Shown here piece after piece: positions 35,201-44,593 of a DNA stretch of 64,000 bases (its first letter is position 1; every line of letters begins with the position of its first letter). Source of the stretch: Hypholoma sublateritium FD-334 SS-4 (taxonomy: Eukaryota; Basidiomycota; Agaricomycetes; Agaricales; Strophariaceae). The position numbers and the translations under genes are program-made. Where the stretch lies: NCBI GenBank assembly GCA_000827495.1, contig KN817573.1, forward strand, positions 124,001 through 188,000. The letters run 5' to 3'. Under the pieces are notes generated by a model. It was not told the origin of the DNA, ran no database searches, and worked only from the letters and a program-made list of their open reading frames with translations.

Positions 35201-35330
35201 ACAGGCATCTGATCATCTAGGTCAACATCCCTGAAGTAGTCAACAAGAATGAACGCACATTTGAATACCCTCTTTCCTTTCAGGCTATTATCCTCCGTAA
35301 CGCGCTGGCAGACTGCTGATAGAGTACTTA
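32283..35330 (-). CDS. Uncharacterised agaricomycete multi-exon protein, paralog 1, with duplicated module and C-terminal zinc-finger-like tail
   Basis: Exons read in order on the minus strand. The first contains NGFFQGSTGVEVNGG and a QTNVTVHVN end (start unresolved, near 35.3 kb). A 38-nt exon follows, then an exon with MSYTPDNSNKIYERYLALKK, GFPLWIPEPNRRLP and GGVHIGDVGIITPSGGFSFL. The next carries FRAYAAANVENWYRYVNG and LVIGCDKTTSWGMAAV. Small exons come next: KFHPADFLNKAILKK, and HSRLAITQDADWYSVF before the EECxPPPEEIxTRVLAA...IREEDG module, which occurs twice with a third partial copy. The last exon (32690-32283) has RRHMESVHRE and LTCPCCYETM, a C2H2-like element. The central region matches a common agaricomycete hypothetical family. 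The VEVNGG.F....G motif resembles one seen in front of fungal NLR and kinase domains (recollection). Function unknown. Confidence 0.8.
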
Positions 35331-35814
35331 AGTACTTGTTGCAGCATTGCACTGCTGTCCACTAGCATCGCACTTCAATAGCAAATATGATTGCGAGGGT
35401 GCTAATATCTGGGCCCCTTGTATGTGGCCACCGAAAGGTTGGGGCAAGTCCGAGTCGGGCAGAAGGCATAGCCCCATAGTACAAGCCTATATGCTTGAAG
35501 TTACAAGAGCCGCGGTGGTACTTAAACTCGGTTCCAGATGTTCGGGAGAGTTCCGGCGGAGAGTAAAGTTGGAGCCAAAAAAGTGAACAAAGCACCCGTA
35601 AGATCTCTCTCCTCTAACCATCTTTACATCGAAACCTTACCACTTTTTTGCCTCCGACATTAAAGTACGATCCATCCGCAGCTGTAAATATCATGCCCTA
35701 TAACATCTGAGTACGAGACTATAAAGCAGGCACAAAGTACCACTGTACCAAATATTGCCAAACTCCGATTCCACTCCGACGACGCAGCCCGCGCTCGGCA
35801 TTCTTCCATCGTTG
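35331..35814. other. Intergenic, probable promoter side of paralog 1
   Basis: Nothing recognisable in about 480 bases. A missing first exon of the minus-strand gene could lie here; no ATG-bearing exon with a clean donor stands out. Confidence 0.35.
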
Positions 35815-36215
35815 AATCAACGTTTATCGTTGCACTTGTATCAATCAGAAGAATATAAGAAACTTATACATCGACTGCTCATGATATGTGTCTTCGTTCT
35901 CGATTCAATAAAAGATCGATCGCGATTAAATTGACGGTAGCGGTGATGGCATATAAGTATAAGTACCTGTTGTTTTCTAGATGATCCATTGGTGGAAACC
36001 TTGTCTGCAGAGCAGTGTGCCAGCCCTAATTTTGTCTCGAGAGCGCACGCTAAGGCATGATGGGCGTAGCTGATGATCTTGACTGTGGGTATTATTGTCA
36101 CGACATTCACCGCAGCGACGAACTTGTGCTGCACTGGTCATTCGAATCCCACACTCGTCTATATGTACGGACTATGTGCCTTGTTACTATTCTTGCAAGA
36201 TCTTCCTTGGCCCAC
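35815..36215. repeat. Diverged direct repeat, left copy
   Basis: Collinear with 37085-37520 in the same orientation. Shared landmarks are TCAATCAGAA...AATA(T)AAGAAACT, CAATAAAAGATCG, AGAGCAGTGTGCCAGCC, CATTCACCGCAGCGA and a GTCTATATGTA block. The copies flank a GC-rich insert of about 870 bp that includes a zinc-finger fragment. Confidence 0.75.
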
Positions 36216-36405
36216 AAGGAATCAGGATATTCCGTTCGTCCATACCTGTCTATGCTTCAATCTCTCCCATCGCCAGCCCGAGCACCATCGCCTCCTCCTC
36301 TTTATCCTCTATTTTCCCTCCGCTGCCTTAACTGCCACCTCCACAACAGCCGAGACAACCCCCCCCCCCCCACACATGCGCCGCCCGCAACCCCCATGCG
36401 AGAAG

Positions 36406-36495
36406 ACGCACCGCTGCCCCGCGCCGGGGTGCGCGGAGGCGTACCTCAACCCGAACGGGCTCAATACTACCGCGAGAAGGGGACGCGCACCTTTC
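36406..36495 (+). pseudogene. Fragment of the C2H2 gene's second zinc finger
   Basis: About 85 bases match 30764-30849 almost perfectly (GAGAAGACGCACCGCTGCCC through GAGAAGGGGACG). There are a handful of substitutions, and single-base losses near CTCAAtac and TACac shift the frame. The encoded HRCPAPGC and AYLNPNGL survive, then the frame degrades. No start, intron or first finger is present. The near identity at DNA level implies a recent partial copy or conversion tract rather than an ancient paralog. Confidence 0.85.
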
Positions 36496-37084
36496 CTCGC
36501 ACAGTCTGACCCCCACGCGCATGCGCATACGCACGCGTGCGCTTGCGCCGCTCTCCATATCCGTGTTTCTACATAAGTAACTATGCCTGACCGCACGCAG
36601 TACGTTGACGTACAGCCGCGTCGCGCGTGCATCGAACGCGAGGGGCGGCGCATATAAAATGAGCGTTCAGCACGCCGTAGATCGATTAGACGAGGCGGTG
36701 CGGATCCCTGTGCCTGTGCGGCCGGAGTCCAAGCGCTGGTGCTGCCCCACACCGGCCTGAGCGCGTACCGGTGCGCGACGGCCGGGGGGAACGCGCCGTC
36801 CAACACGGGAGGTGCGTGGGGCGTGCGCACTGCGCAGCGCGCCTCGTCGAAGACGCCTTTGTGCGCGCGTCTGCATACGCCGAACGCGCAATGTGCCAGT
36901 GTGCGTTCTCGCTCACGCCTGCGCAGTGCGCATGCGCGTAGACTTTGTAGCGGCCCAGACAGCATCTGCAAAACAATTTACATTACAGAATTTGTCAGAA
37001 TCAGATAGATACTCGTGCATTTATGGAGTTGTTCTATCCAGAATGAAGCGACCACTCTGGGAGCTGTGAACCAGCATCATCATC

Positions 37085-37520
37085 GTGTTCATTGGATTTG
37101 CTCTATCAATCAGAAAGAAGAATAAGAAACTAATACTTCGACTGGTCTGGATGTGGCGTCGTGCGCGATCCAATCTGTATCAATAAAAGATCGTTCTCAA
37201 TCAAATTGAGTGGAGCGGTAATGACATCTGTTCGTTCATTGGCGGGAGTCTTGTCTAAAGAGCAGTGTGCCAGCCCCCGAGCGCACGCGATCACACTTTG
37301 AGTCCCCATGATGGTCTCGCCCTGGCCAAATATCAGCCAAAGACAGACGTCGACTAATTTTATCGTGGGCGTCATATCTCAACAAATTGCACTGTTCACA
37401 ACATTCACCGCAGCGATGAACAAAACTTGAGCTGCATTGGTCATTTAAATCCCACATGCGTCTATATGTAGGGATTCTGTTCCTTTCAATTTTGACAGAT
37501 CTTCCCTGGAGCAAAAGGCA
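37085..37520. repeat. Diverged direct repeat, right copy
   Basis: Right-hand partner of 35815-36215. The right copy is about 35 bases longer, with small indels. No LTR-type TG...CA ends or tRNA primer site were recognised between the copies. Confidence 0.75.
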
Positions 37521-37840
37521 GGATCTTTCGTTCGTTAAAAACATGGACACTTTCGTGTTCTGCAACTAAAATTCCCCCCCCCGGCCTGGCGCCTTATCTA
37601 TCCTTTACTATAGTGGTGCTGTGCATCTAAGCAATGTCAAACCTCCCTTCTTCCGCTCCTCTTACTTTTAATGCCGCACTTGTCTATGTACCGTAAGCCA
37701 GAATTCAGCAATTCTCTCCATCCGCGATTTAACGTATACTGAACTTTGATTTAAGTGCAGCATCCGTTGTAAATCATGCCGCTAAATATTTTATGATTGA
37801 GGCCCATTAAATACCTTTTGCCTATAAGCTCCTGGGTACG

Positions 37841-39099
37841 ATGGCAAATTGGATCCTTTATGGAATCCTATCAGTGCAATTCTGTGCGTAATTTCTCATT
37901 CAATCCAACTCGCATTCCGCTTAATCGTGCATTGAGACCTATACTACATCGCGTTCCCGAAGGACCCCCACGTCCTCAAGTTGATCGTATTCGCGCAGCT
38001 CCTGCTCGAAACTACCCAGACGGCGACGTCCACATACGACTTGATCCACCATGTCACCGAGGCGTATACTAACCCCAATGCAATCAATGAAGTCGGAACC
38101 ATCTGGATATCCATCCCTCTGATGATCGGCCTGAGTACGTGCATGCATTATTGTGTCGGATTCAAAAACCCACTGACCATATTTGTACCATACCAATTGG
38201 CACTTAGTCGCATCCGTCACCCAGTGGTTCTACTGCTATCGCGTTGGCGTGCTGACGCGCTCAAAATTCGCAGTAGCTTTGATCAGTCTGGTAAGGGGAA
38301 GCACCCTCTCCGCTACAAATGTGCGGCTCAATAGCAACATCTCGGACTTAGCTCTCGCTGGGCCAGCTTGCAGCGGCAATCGCCGTGGCGATACAGGAAA
38401 AAGACGCGGTCCTGTTGACCAGGCTGCTATCTCAAAAATCCACCATGACCGCTATTGGTGTGCGTAAACCACCCACCTAGCTTTGTTCTAAAATATGCCT
38501 GACACGTTTCTCAGATATGGGGCAGCTGCAGTTTTGCTTGCGATATAGTGATCGCAGCAATAATGACATACTATGTGAGTATATAATTCGCATTATTGTG
38601 TCTGCCACTTGGACCCGGCGTCGGCGCCGTGAAGCCAGTCTCACTGTGGTAAAATATAGTTAAAGAAGGGGGACACAGGCTTCGAAAACACACACAACAT
38701 GATAGTCAGATTAATCCGGCTGTCCATCGAGTCGGGATGTGTAACTGGTCAGCGGATCTATCTTGCCTGCGCACTTCGCTAAACTCCCAATTCCAATGGA
38801 TTCCAGCCTTCTCGGCTGGCGTGCTTGTGGTCCTGGTGTTCCTGCCCGGGCCGCCGCCCTACTACGCCGCCGCCGCTGCGGTTGTGGGAAAGGCGTACTC
38901 CAACTCGATGATGGCCATGCTGAACAGCCGTGTCAAGCCTGTATCAAACGCACCTGCGCTCGAAGCCCCCTCGTGGAACGAATCAGTGAAGCCATCGGCC
39001 CCAGATTCCTCGACCGGAGGGACCGAGGGCTTTGTTTTTCGCGGGAGAGATAGCGAAGTGGGCTTCGACTCTAGCGCGTCGGAATTTCCACCGCCGTGA
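37841..39099 (+). CDS. DUF6534-type seven-TM protein, 290 aa from the first in-frame ATG seen
   Basis: Seven exons join in phase: 37841-37883, 37937-38134, 38208-38290, 38352-38459, 38515-38574, 38660-38747 and 38807-39099. Landmarks are LYYIAFPKDPHVLKLIVFA, QLLLETTQTATSTYD, SVTQWFYCYRVGVL, LTRLLSQKSTMTAIGIWGS, IRLSIESGCVTAFSAGV and YSNSMMAMLNSRV. The last is the conserved end of the DUF6534 domain in agaricomycete seven-TM proteins. An upstream exon supplying the N-terminal tail is likely, because the frame is open before the ATG (LLGTMANW) after an AG. Many short introns match the family. Function unknown; these proteins are multi-pass plasma-membrane candidates with a Ser/Pro-rich cytoplasmic tail. 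Confidence 0.87.
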
Positions 39100-39249
39100 A
39101 ACGCGTAGAATCACACTTTAATTTATTTACAAAAGAAATGCAGTTTTGGACGATTTCTCTGTGAGGCGCACTGGACGCAGGAGATGATGCCATCGTTGGT
39201 AATGACTGGCCTGTCTTTCTTTTCCAGAGCGGGACCGACGTCTGACACG

Positions 39250-39611
39250 CGCGTTGACTGCGCCGGGGGTCGCTCTCTCTCTCCGTCCCTCGCGCAGAGG
39301 CGAGCTGGCCACTTCCCCACGCGCATACGCACTGGGGAATGCCTACCGCCGCCGCCCACCGGCCCATGCTCCCATCCGCAACGGCGTCTTTGCGCGCTTG
39401 CACGCGCTCTACGCCGCGCTGACAGCAGAGTACGCGGAACATCACGCGTACGCTGGTCGTTCGCGCTCGACGCGTTCCACGCCAAGATGCTGCTTGCATG
39501 CCCAACCCAGAACGGGCTGCGCGCTCGCCGTGTGAGTGGGCCGCGGAGTGGAGGCTGGGCTCGCCCATGCCCCAGTTCTTGCGCGCTGCGTCTCCCGCGG
39601 TGTCCTCATTA
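39250..39611 (+). pseudogene. Left part of a decayed GC-rich coding sequence interrupted by the transposon
   Basis: Protein-like stretches lie in different frames: ARLHALYAALTAEYAEHHAY, then SFALDAFHAKMLLACPTQ, then EWRLGSPMPQFLRAASPAV up to the element. The frame changes suggest decay before or after insertion. The last frame continues exactly across the element into the right flank once one target-site copy is removed. The product is not recognised. Confidence 0.45.
39606..39611. repeat. Target-site duplication TCATTA, left
   Basis: TCATTA directly precedes the left terminal inverted repeat, and the same hexamer follows the right one at 40853-40858. Confidence 0.85.
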
Positions 39612-39863
39612 TATGGCGTTCAAAGTGCACAAAAAATAAAGCACGCACAACTTTGATGTCCGCGATATACTTCTCGTGTATTTATCAATATCTGCACTAC
39701 TTTAGCGAGAAATTTTTCATGTCAAAAGTTTTGCGCAAAATGTGAACAGCGCGCAACTCTGAAGCTCGGCGCGCAATGTATTTTTAGCGCGCAATACAAA
39801 CAGCGCGCAACTTTGCTTGGGCGCGCAATTCAGAGAGCCGCGCAACTTTCGAAGGCACGCAAT
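39612..39863 (+). repeat. Left terminal inverted repeat
   Basis: Outer end TATGGCGTTCAAAGTG. The inner part has subterminal GCGCGCAA words (with single-base variants) spaced about 18-22 bp. Confidence 0.9.
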
Positions 39864-40600
39864 ATGAGATAATGCACACAAATCTTTATTTAATCATCAT
39901 GTCTAATAACTAAGAACCTGTTAACCGTCCCAGTGTCTTGAAACAAGGGAGATCATGTCTGGATGTCACTGGATGCGACTTGCCAAGCGAATTGCAGGTT
40001 ACTCGCATGCATTATCTATAAGATTGTTTTATACTTCTAAAATATAGTCTTTTTATTTGCTTCATATAGATGATTGGCCGTTCAGAAAGCGCAAGACGTT
40101 ACCAAAGGCACAGAGCAACGTCGACTTCCGGAAACAGCCGGCTCAGAACTCCGATTGTCCCACGGCACGCGGTGATCCAATAGTNTANGGATTTGTCAAA
40201 GATACGTGGGTCCATGCCATAGTAGGGAGGACCGGAGAGGGTCCCGGGCTGCTCGCTGCAAAGGATGGTGCAAATGCGGCGTGGACGGTGGTGGTTCAGA
40301 TGACGCCGAGACCCAGCTAAAGATCACGCGATGAAGATGACGATTCATCCTACTTTGATCCTACTTTGATCCTATTTAGTAGTACCAACTCAGTGACTTT
40401 AGATGTTGTATGAATATTCAAGGTTGATACTGGAATGAAATAAGAATAAATGATCCTTACAGTGCCTCTGGATGTGGAGGTCCCAGTCCGCACACTTTAT
40501 TGAAGTCAGGCTGAACAGTATCCGAAGGGGTCTTCCNCAGAATTATGAGTCCGTTTATTTAAATTGGAANTAGATAATAATATAAATTTCTTGAATTAAC

Positions 40601-40852
40601 ATTGCGCGCCTGCAAGNGTTGCGCGGCTCTCTGAATTGCGCGCNCAAGCAAAGTTGCGCGCTGTTTGTATTGCGCGCTAAAAATACATTGCGCGCCGAGC
40701 TTCAGAGTTGCGCGCTGTTCACATTTTGCGCAAAACTTTTGACATGAAAAATTTCTCGCTAAAGTAGTGCGGATATTGATAAATACACGAGAAGTATATC
40801 GCGGACATCAAAGTTGTGCGTGCTTTATTTTTTGTGCACTTTGAACGCCATA
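40601..40852 (-). repeat. Right terminal inverted repeat
   Basis: Reverse complement of the left arm with few differences, ambiguous bases at 40617 and 40644, and the same length. Confidence 0.9.
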
Positions 40853-40858
40853 TCATTA
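40853..40858. repeat. Target-site duplication TCATTA, right
   Basis: Hexamer identical to 39606-39611, directly after the right inverted repeat. Confidence 0.85.
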
Positions 40859-41046
40859 AGCATCCCCGCCGCGCTGCTTCCTCACATCCACCCGCTTACC
40901 ACGCCCATAAGCTTGGTCGTCGACGCAGAGGACGCGATCCACGTTCGCACGCTCTTCGGCCCCCACGCAGCGCAAATTCGACCAGCAATGTTTCGCGCCG
41001 TGGAGGGAAGCAGAGAGTGGCGCCCAAGCGATGCCGCAATATGCTG
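40853..41046 (+). pseudogene. Right part of the interrupted coding sequence
   Basis: The frame continues with SLSIPAALLPHIHPL, ISLVVDAEDAIHVRTLFGP and REWRPSDAAIC, then stops. It is in the same frame as the left flank if the element and one TCATTA copy are removed, so insertion was into an open frame. No family recognised. Confidence 0.5.
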
Positions 41047-41516
41047 AATGGTTCCAGCGCTCGAACGGCACCGCGTATAGCTAATCAGCATAATAAGCAG
41101 TTGTTTGATGCACAGCGAAGTCGAAGCGGCTTGTCATGACTGTAACGACGCTGCGGGGTATATCCAACAAGAAACGCTCATAACAGGATTATTATTAAGG
41201 TATGTACTACAAATAAGTCCATTACGAAGTGCGAAACCCCACACACGGATGAAGGGGATGCGTAGCACCACAGAAAATCAGAACCCATGGTAGGAAAAAT
41301 GAGTCCGCATGCCAAAAAAAAAACTACGAATATGTCCGACGAGAGTCCAGCGAATCAGCATGCGATGTATAAGTCACAAACGAAAAAAAGAAAGTCGTAG
41401 TGATGAAGAGTGCTCCATATAATCAGGCAGAAGATCAGGTCCGTCATTAGATGCCAGATGGCCGGTCGAGGCGTTAGAGAGAAAATCGATCCTAAATATT
41501 GCTCTTGTAGCAGGAA
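41047..41516. other. Intergenic, no gene seen
   Basis: AT-richer spacer between the interrupted relic and the 3' end of the deacetylase. It contains short A runs but no recognisable feature. Confidence 0.4.
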
Positions 41517-42822
41517 TTAGCGGACACAGGTCCAGGTGGACTGCACATGTACCATGCTGTTAGCTCATACTCAACACATCTAAAAATTACTTACGTCGCG
41601 AACACCAGGCGTAGTCACGCTCTGGTAGGCAGGCAGGCCCGTGCACTCGGCCAGACTGACGAGCTTGTAGCCCGCCGCCTGCAGCTTCTTGATCGCATAG
41701 GGGAGCACCTGGTGCACGGTCGTTTCTTTGAAAGATGATATGTCAGCGCGCAGGTGTGCGTGCAAACATAATTATGTACCTTCTGTCTCGTGGTTTAGCG
41801 CGATGACGTTGCTCGGTCGGCGAGCGACGAGCTGGTCGTAGAAGGACTCGCTTTGCGCGGGGGTGGCACCGTCCGAGTCCTCCGAGCTAGAAATGGTGTT
41901 TAGCGCTGTGTGAAATGGCGGTCATGTAGTTTGAGAGGGACGCACTCAAAGTCCCATATGGCTAGGACTTGGCCGCGGATGAATGACGCCTGCCGGACGA
42001 GGTCGTTGTAATTTCCGTAGGCTGCAAAACCCAAATATGAGCCGAGCTTCCATTATAACCACTAGCCATACTCACGAGGACGCATGAAAGCGGGAACGAC
42101 GCCAATGATCTTGGTCAACGCCTCTGCACGCATTTATCAGCAACTTACGCTACACAGGATGGCTTTCAGGTCTACTTACGTTCCACGCGCCACATCTCAT
42201 CGTGGACTATAGCACACAAATGAGGCGGTAAGAATGTGTATCGAAGGAGAGGATGAACATGCTAACTTTGATCCCAAGTAAGCGCCGTCAAGTCCAGATG
42301 CGCCCATGTGTGCGAGCCGATCTGGTGGCCCTTGCTGTACGCGTACTGCACGCGCTTCACCGAGTCGGCGTCGTAGATACATTCGTCTGGGAGGTGTATA
42401 TGAACAGACGTCGTGAGCTATGTGTGAGCTCATACGCACAGTTATTGCCATCTGTGGAGAAGATAAATAATGGCATCAATAACAAAGGCAGGGAGAAAGG
42501 AACGCACTGAAGAAGAATGTGCCAGTGGCATTGGCCGCGACGAGAGCTTTGCTGACGTCGTAGCTATCCACTCTGTCAGACGGTAACACGAAGCATCGAC
42601 TATTCGGCTCACAGATATACCCACGGACCGTCGTCCTACCACATGTCGTGAGTCTCTTAGAGAGTAAAGAAGTGGACTTCAACATACGAAAGTAAGCGCC
42701 GCCGTGTTAGCCTTGACACAGGAGGTGACCACGCGCGCCAGGGACTGTCTTTTCTCTACAGACGCGGCAGAAACCGAGCAGACCGCCGCAGCCAGAGCCG
42801 TGAAGATGATATTTGCGCGCAT
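41517..42822 (-). CDS. Chitin deacetylase-like CE4 (NodB) polysaccharide deacetylase
   Basis: The many short exons all join in phase. Exon 1 is 42822-42688, a 12-nt microexon lies at 42440-42451, and the last exon encodes STWTCVR. The signal peptide MRANIIFTALAAAVCSVSAA is followed by SVEKR, a probable Kex2 site. All NodB motifs are present: TFDDGP (44-49, catalytic base and metal Asp), SHTWAH (metal-binding His pair), RPPYGN, WDFDSEDS and ALNHE near the C-terminus, followed by YKLVSLAECTGL. CE4 enzymes remove N-acetyl groups from chitin or chito-oligomers in the cell wall or outside the cell. No GPI-anchor signal or chitin-binding module is seen, so a soluble secreted enzyme of about 250 residues is inferred. 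Confidence 0.93.
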
Positions 42823-43208
42823 TGCGGGGAGGAGGGCAATCAAAAAATGGTGCTTTTCCTCGGTTCATTTTATATCTGAGCGCGTATGCATTGAATTGGT
42901 CGATTGGTCGATTGCGGAGACTATGCTCTGCTGGACTAGACCGATTCTGACCGCACCCCTGCCGCCCCTCGATGTCAACATCATTACCGCTGCATTTGGA
43001 CGTCCGCGTCGGCCTTGGCAATCTCTGGGCCGTCGAGGATGACGCTAAAAATAGAATGCGCGAACCTTATGGCATCCAGTGGTGCTAAAGGTTGGCTAAA
43101 GAAAAGTCAGTTGTTACTCAACTCATGCTAGAAACGTGTTCCTGCTTGACCTACCTTCGTTTCCCACTAAGCCCAAAACATGTGTATGAGGATATTCAAA
43201 CCTACGAT

Positions 43209-43813
43209 CTATATTATTTGAGCTCGCAGCTGTCTATCTGATAAAGATGCATACGTACAGACGACCGGCAGATCACCCAGTTCCGCGATGGCTTTGAAGC
43301 GGCGGAATTTCTAAATAACCAATTATCAGGATCCGATATATATCCACGGCCACTTGAAGCCTCATGAAGCGCATGGACAGGTACCTTCACATGAAGTACG
43401 AAATCAAAGAAAGTTATATTCAAGGACTTTGTGCATACGCAGGGGTGCCATGCTGGACGCAACAACGACTTGTTGCAAGATGAAGCCATCCTTCTACCAT
43501 CTTTCTTTTGATAGTTAGTAGGCGAATCTTGGGCGAATCGATGGAACGAAGTACTGGGGCACTGCCGCACGGCCCGCACCTCGACAGCGATCGGACGCCT
43601 TTCCGTCTGTGTAGAGGGTCGACACTCGTTGCGACCAGACCTCGCCAGATTACAGCTCACGAGGCTGTTAACCATCTTGCTCTTGGAACGTTTCCTGGAA
43701 CTCGCGGGGTGCCAAGACTTTTCTTCATGTCGCCTCCGCGCCTCCAGAGCTGGAAAAGCCCTCCCTGGCGTGTCGATGGGCGTGATTTTCGATGTCCGTA
43801 AGATAGTACTCAT
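43209..43813 (-). CDS. Hypothetical protein, 176 aa, two exons
   Basis: An ATG at 43813 opens exon 1 (43813-43385). A 74-nt GT-AG intron leads to exon 2 (43310-43209), giving 176 residues and ending SDRQLRAQII. The N-terminal half is very basic and Ser/Arg-rich. The middle holds CPSTSFHRFAQDSPTNYQ and NITFFDFVLHV, and across the junction KKFRRFKAIAELGDLPVV. It has no signal peptide, membrane span or known domain. Support is the clean splice phase and the more protein-like C-terminal half. A longer gene with another upstream exon is possible. Confidence 0.4.
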
Positions 43814-44593
43814 CTAGATCTACATCAACCGGCCGAGCCCCTTTTTACATACGAAAAGACGGACCAGATGCGAGTTAAGAGACAGAGACTCTGAGGCGGT
43901 AAAAACGTAAATGATGGCTTGTTGATGGCCACTGTCACGTCGATGGAAAAGAATCGGTGACTGTGTCGAATACTATTTATAGCGCCGGTCAAAGTGATCG
44001 CCTATGCCGGAGGCTCGCCGTCAACTCGCCGGAGGCCTAGAGGCAACTGGTGTTTTCAAATAATAACTTCACAGCGACTCAGGAAACAAGGCAAAGGCAG
44101 TATGGGTAATTCGGAAGAAACTAGAAGCTATCTCGACCACGGTACTCCTCTTTATCAGATTCCTCAGAAAGTCCGCGGACGAAGTGGAACCCGTGGTGTA
44201 AATATTTGAATCGTCTGCTTGTGGAGTCGTACAAAAATCCGGATCTATATAGCACTTTGTAGCGCTCTGACTAAATCGGAGTACAGGGCGAGAGGAAGCT
44301 ATATATACACGAAAACGTGTCAGTACATATATGAACCTCAATAGATGTCCTATCCAGAAACCATCGCACATGAGGCATAATAAAATTACATACTTTACAA
44401 ATGATGCCTAGGCTCTGGGTACAGGCATTTGTATCAGCAATTAGCAGGTTTATGATGAGTTGGGACAACAAATCGAAGGTCAAATAAATACATATGTGAT
44501 ATCCTAAGCTCCAGTCAAAGAAAAGAAACAATCACGAAAAATCAGAAACGACCGCACCCATGCCCAAGTGAATTGAGGTAATGCGGCATTTCG
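43814..44593. other. Intergenic, no gene seen
   Basis: Upstream flank of the hypothetical gene and 3' flank of the Zn2Cys6 regulator; open frames here are short and motif-free. Confidence 0.4.

Larger units (their letters stand above)
39612..40852. mobile_element. Non-autonomous DNA transposon, 1241 bp, long terminal inverted repeats
   Basis: The ends are TATGGCGTTCAAAGTGCACA and its exact complement. Inverted repeats of about 252 bp (39612-39863 and 40601-40852) are nearly identical, and a 6-bp direct duplication (TCATTA) flanks the element. The inner half of each arm holds an array of GCGCGCAA words every ~20 bp, a likely set of transposase-binding sites. The 737-bp centre has no transposase; its only open frame (about 40057-40320) ends FVKDTWVHAIVGRTGEG... 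with no recognisable domain. Five of the ambiguous bases in the centre and right arm suggest several similar genomic copies were collapsed. Superfamily is unassigned: the 6-bp duplication excludes TA- and TTAA-type elements. Confidence 0.9.

Noticed and set aside
35815..37520. LTR element around the zinc-finger fragment
   Set aside because: No LTR end motifs or retroelement coding sequence between the repeats.
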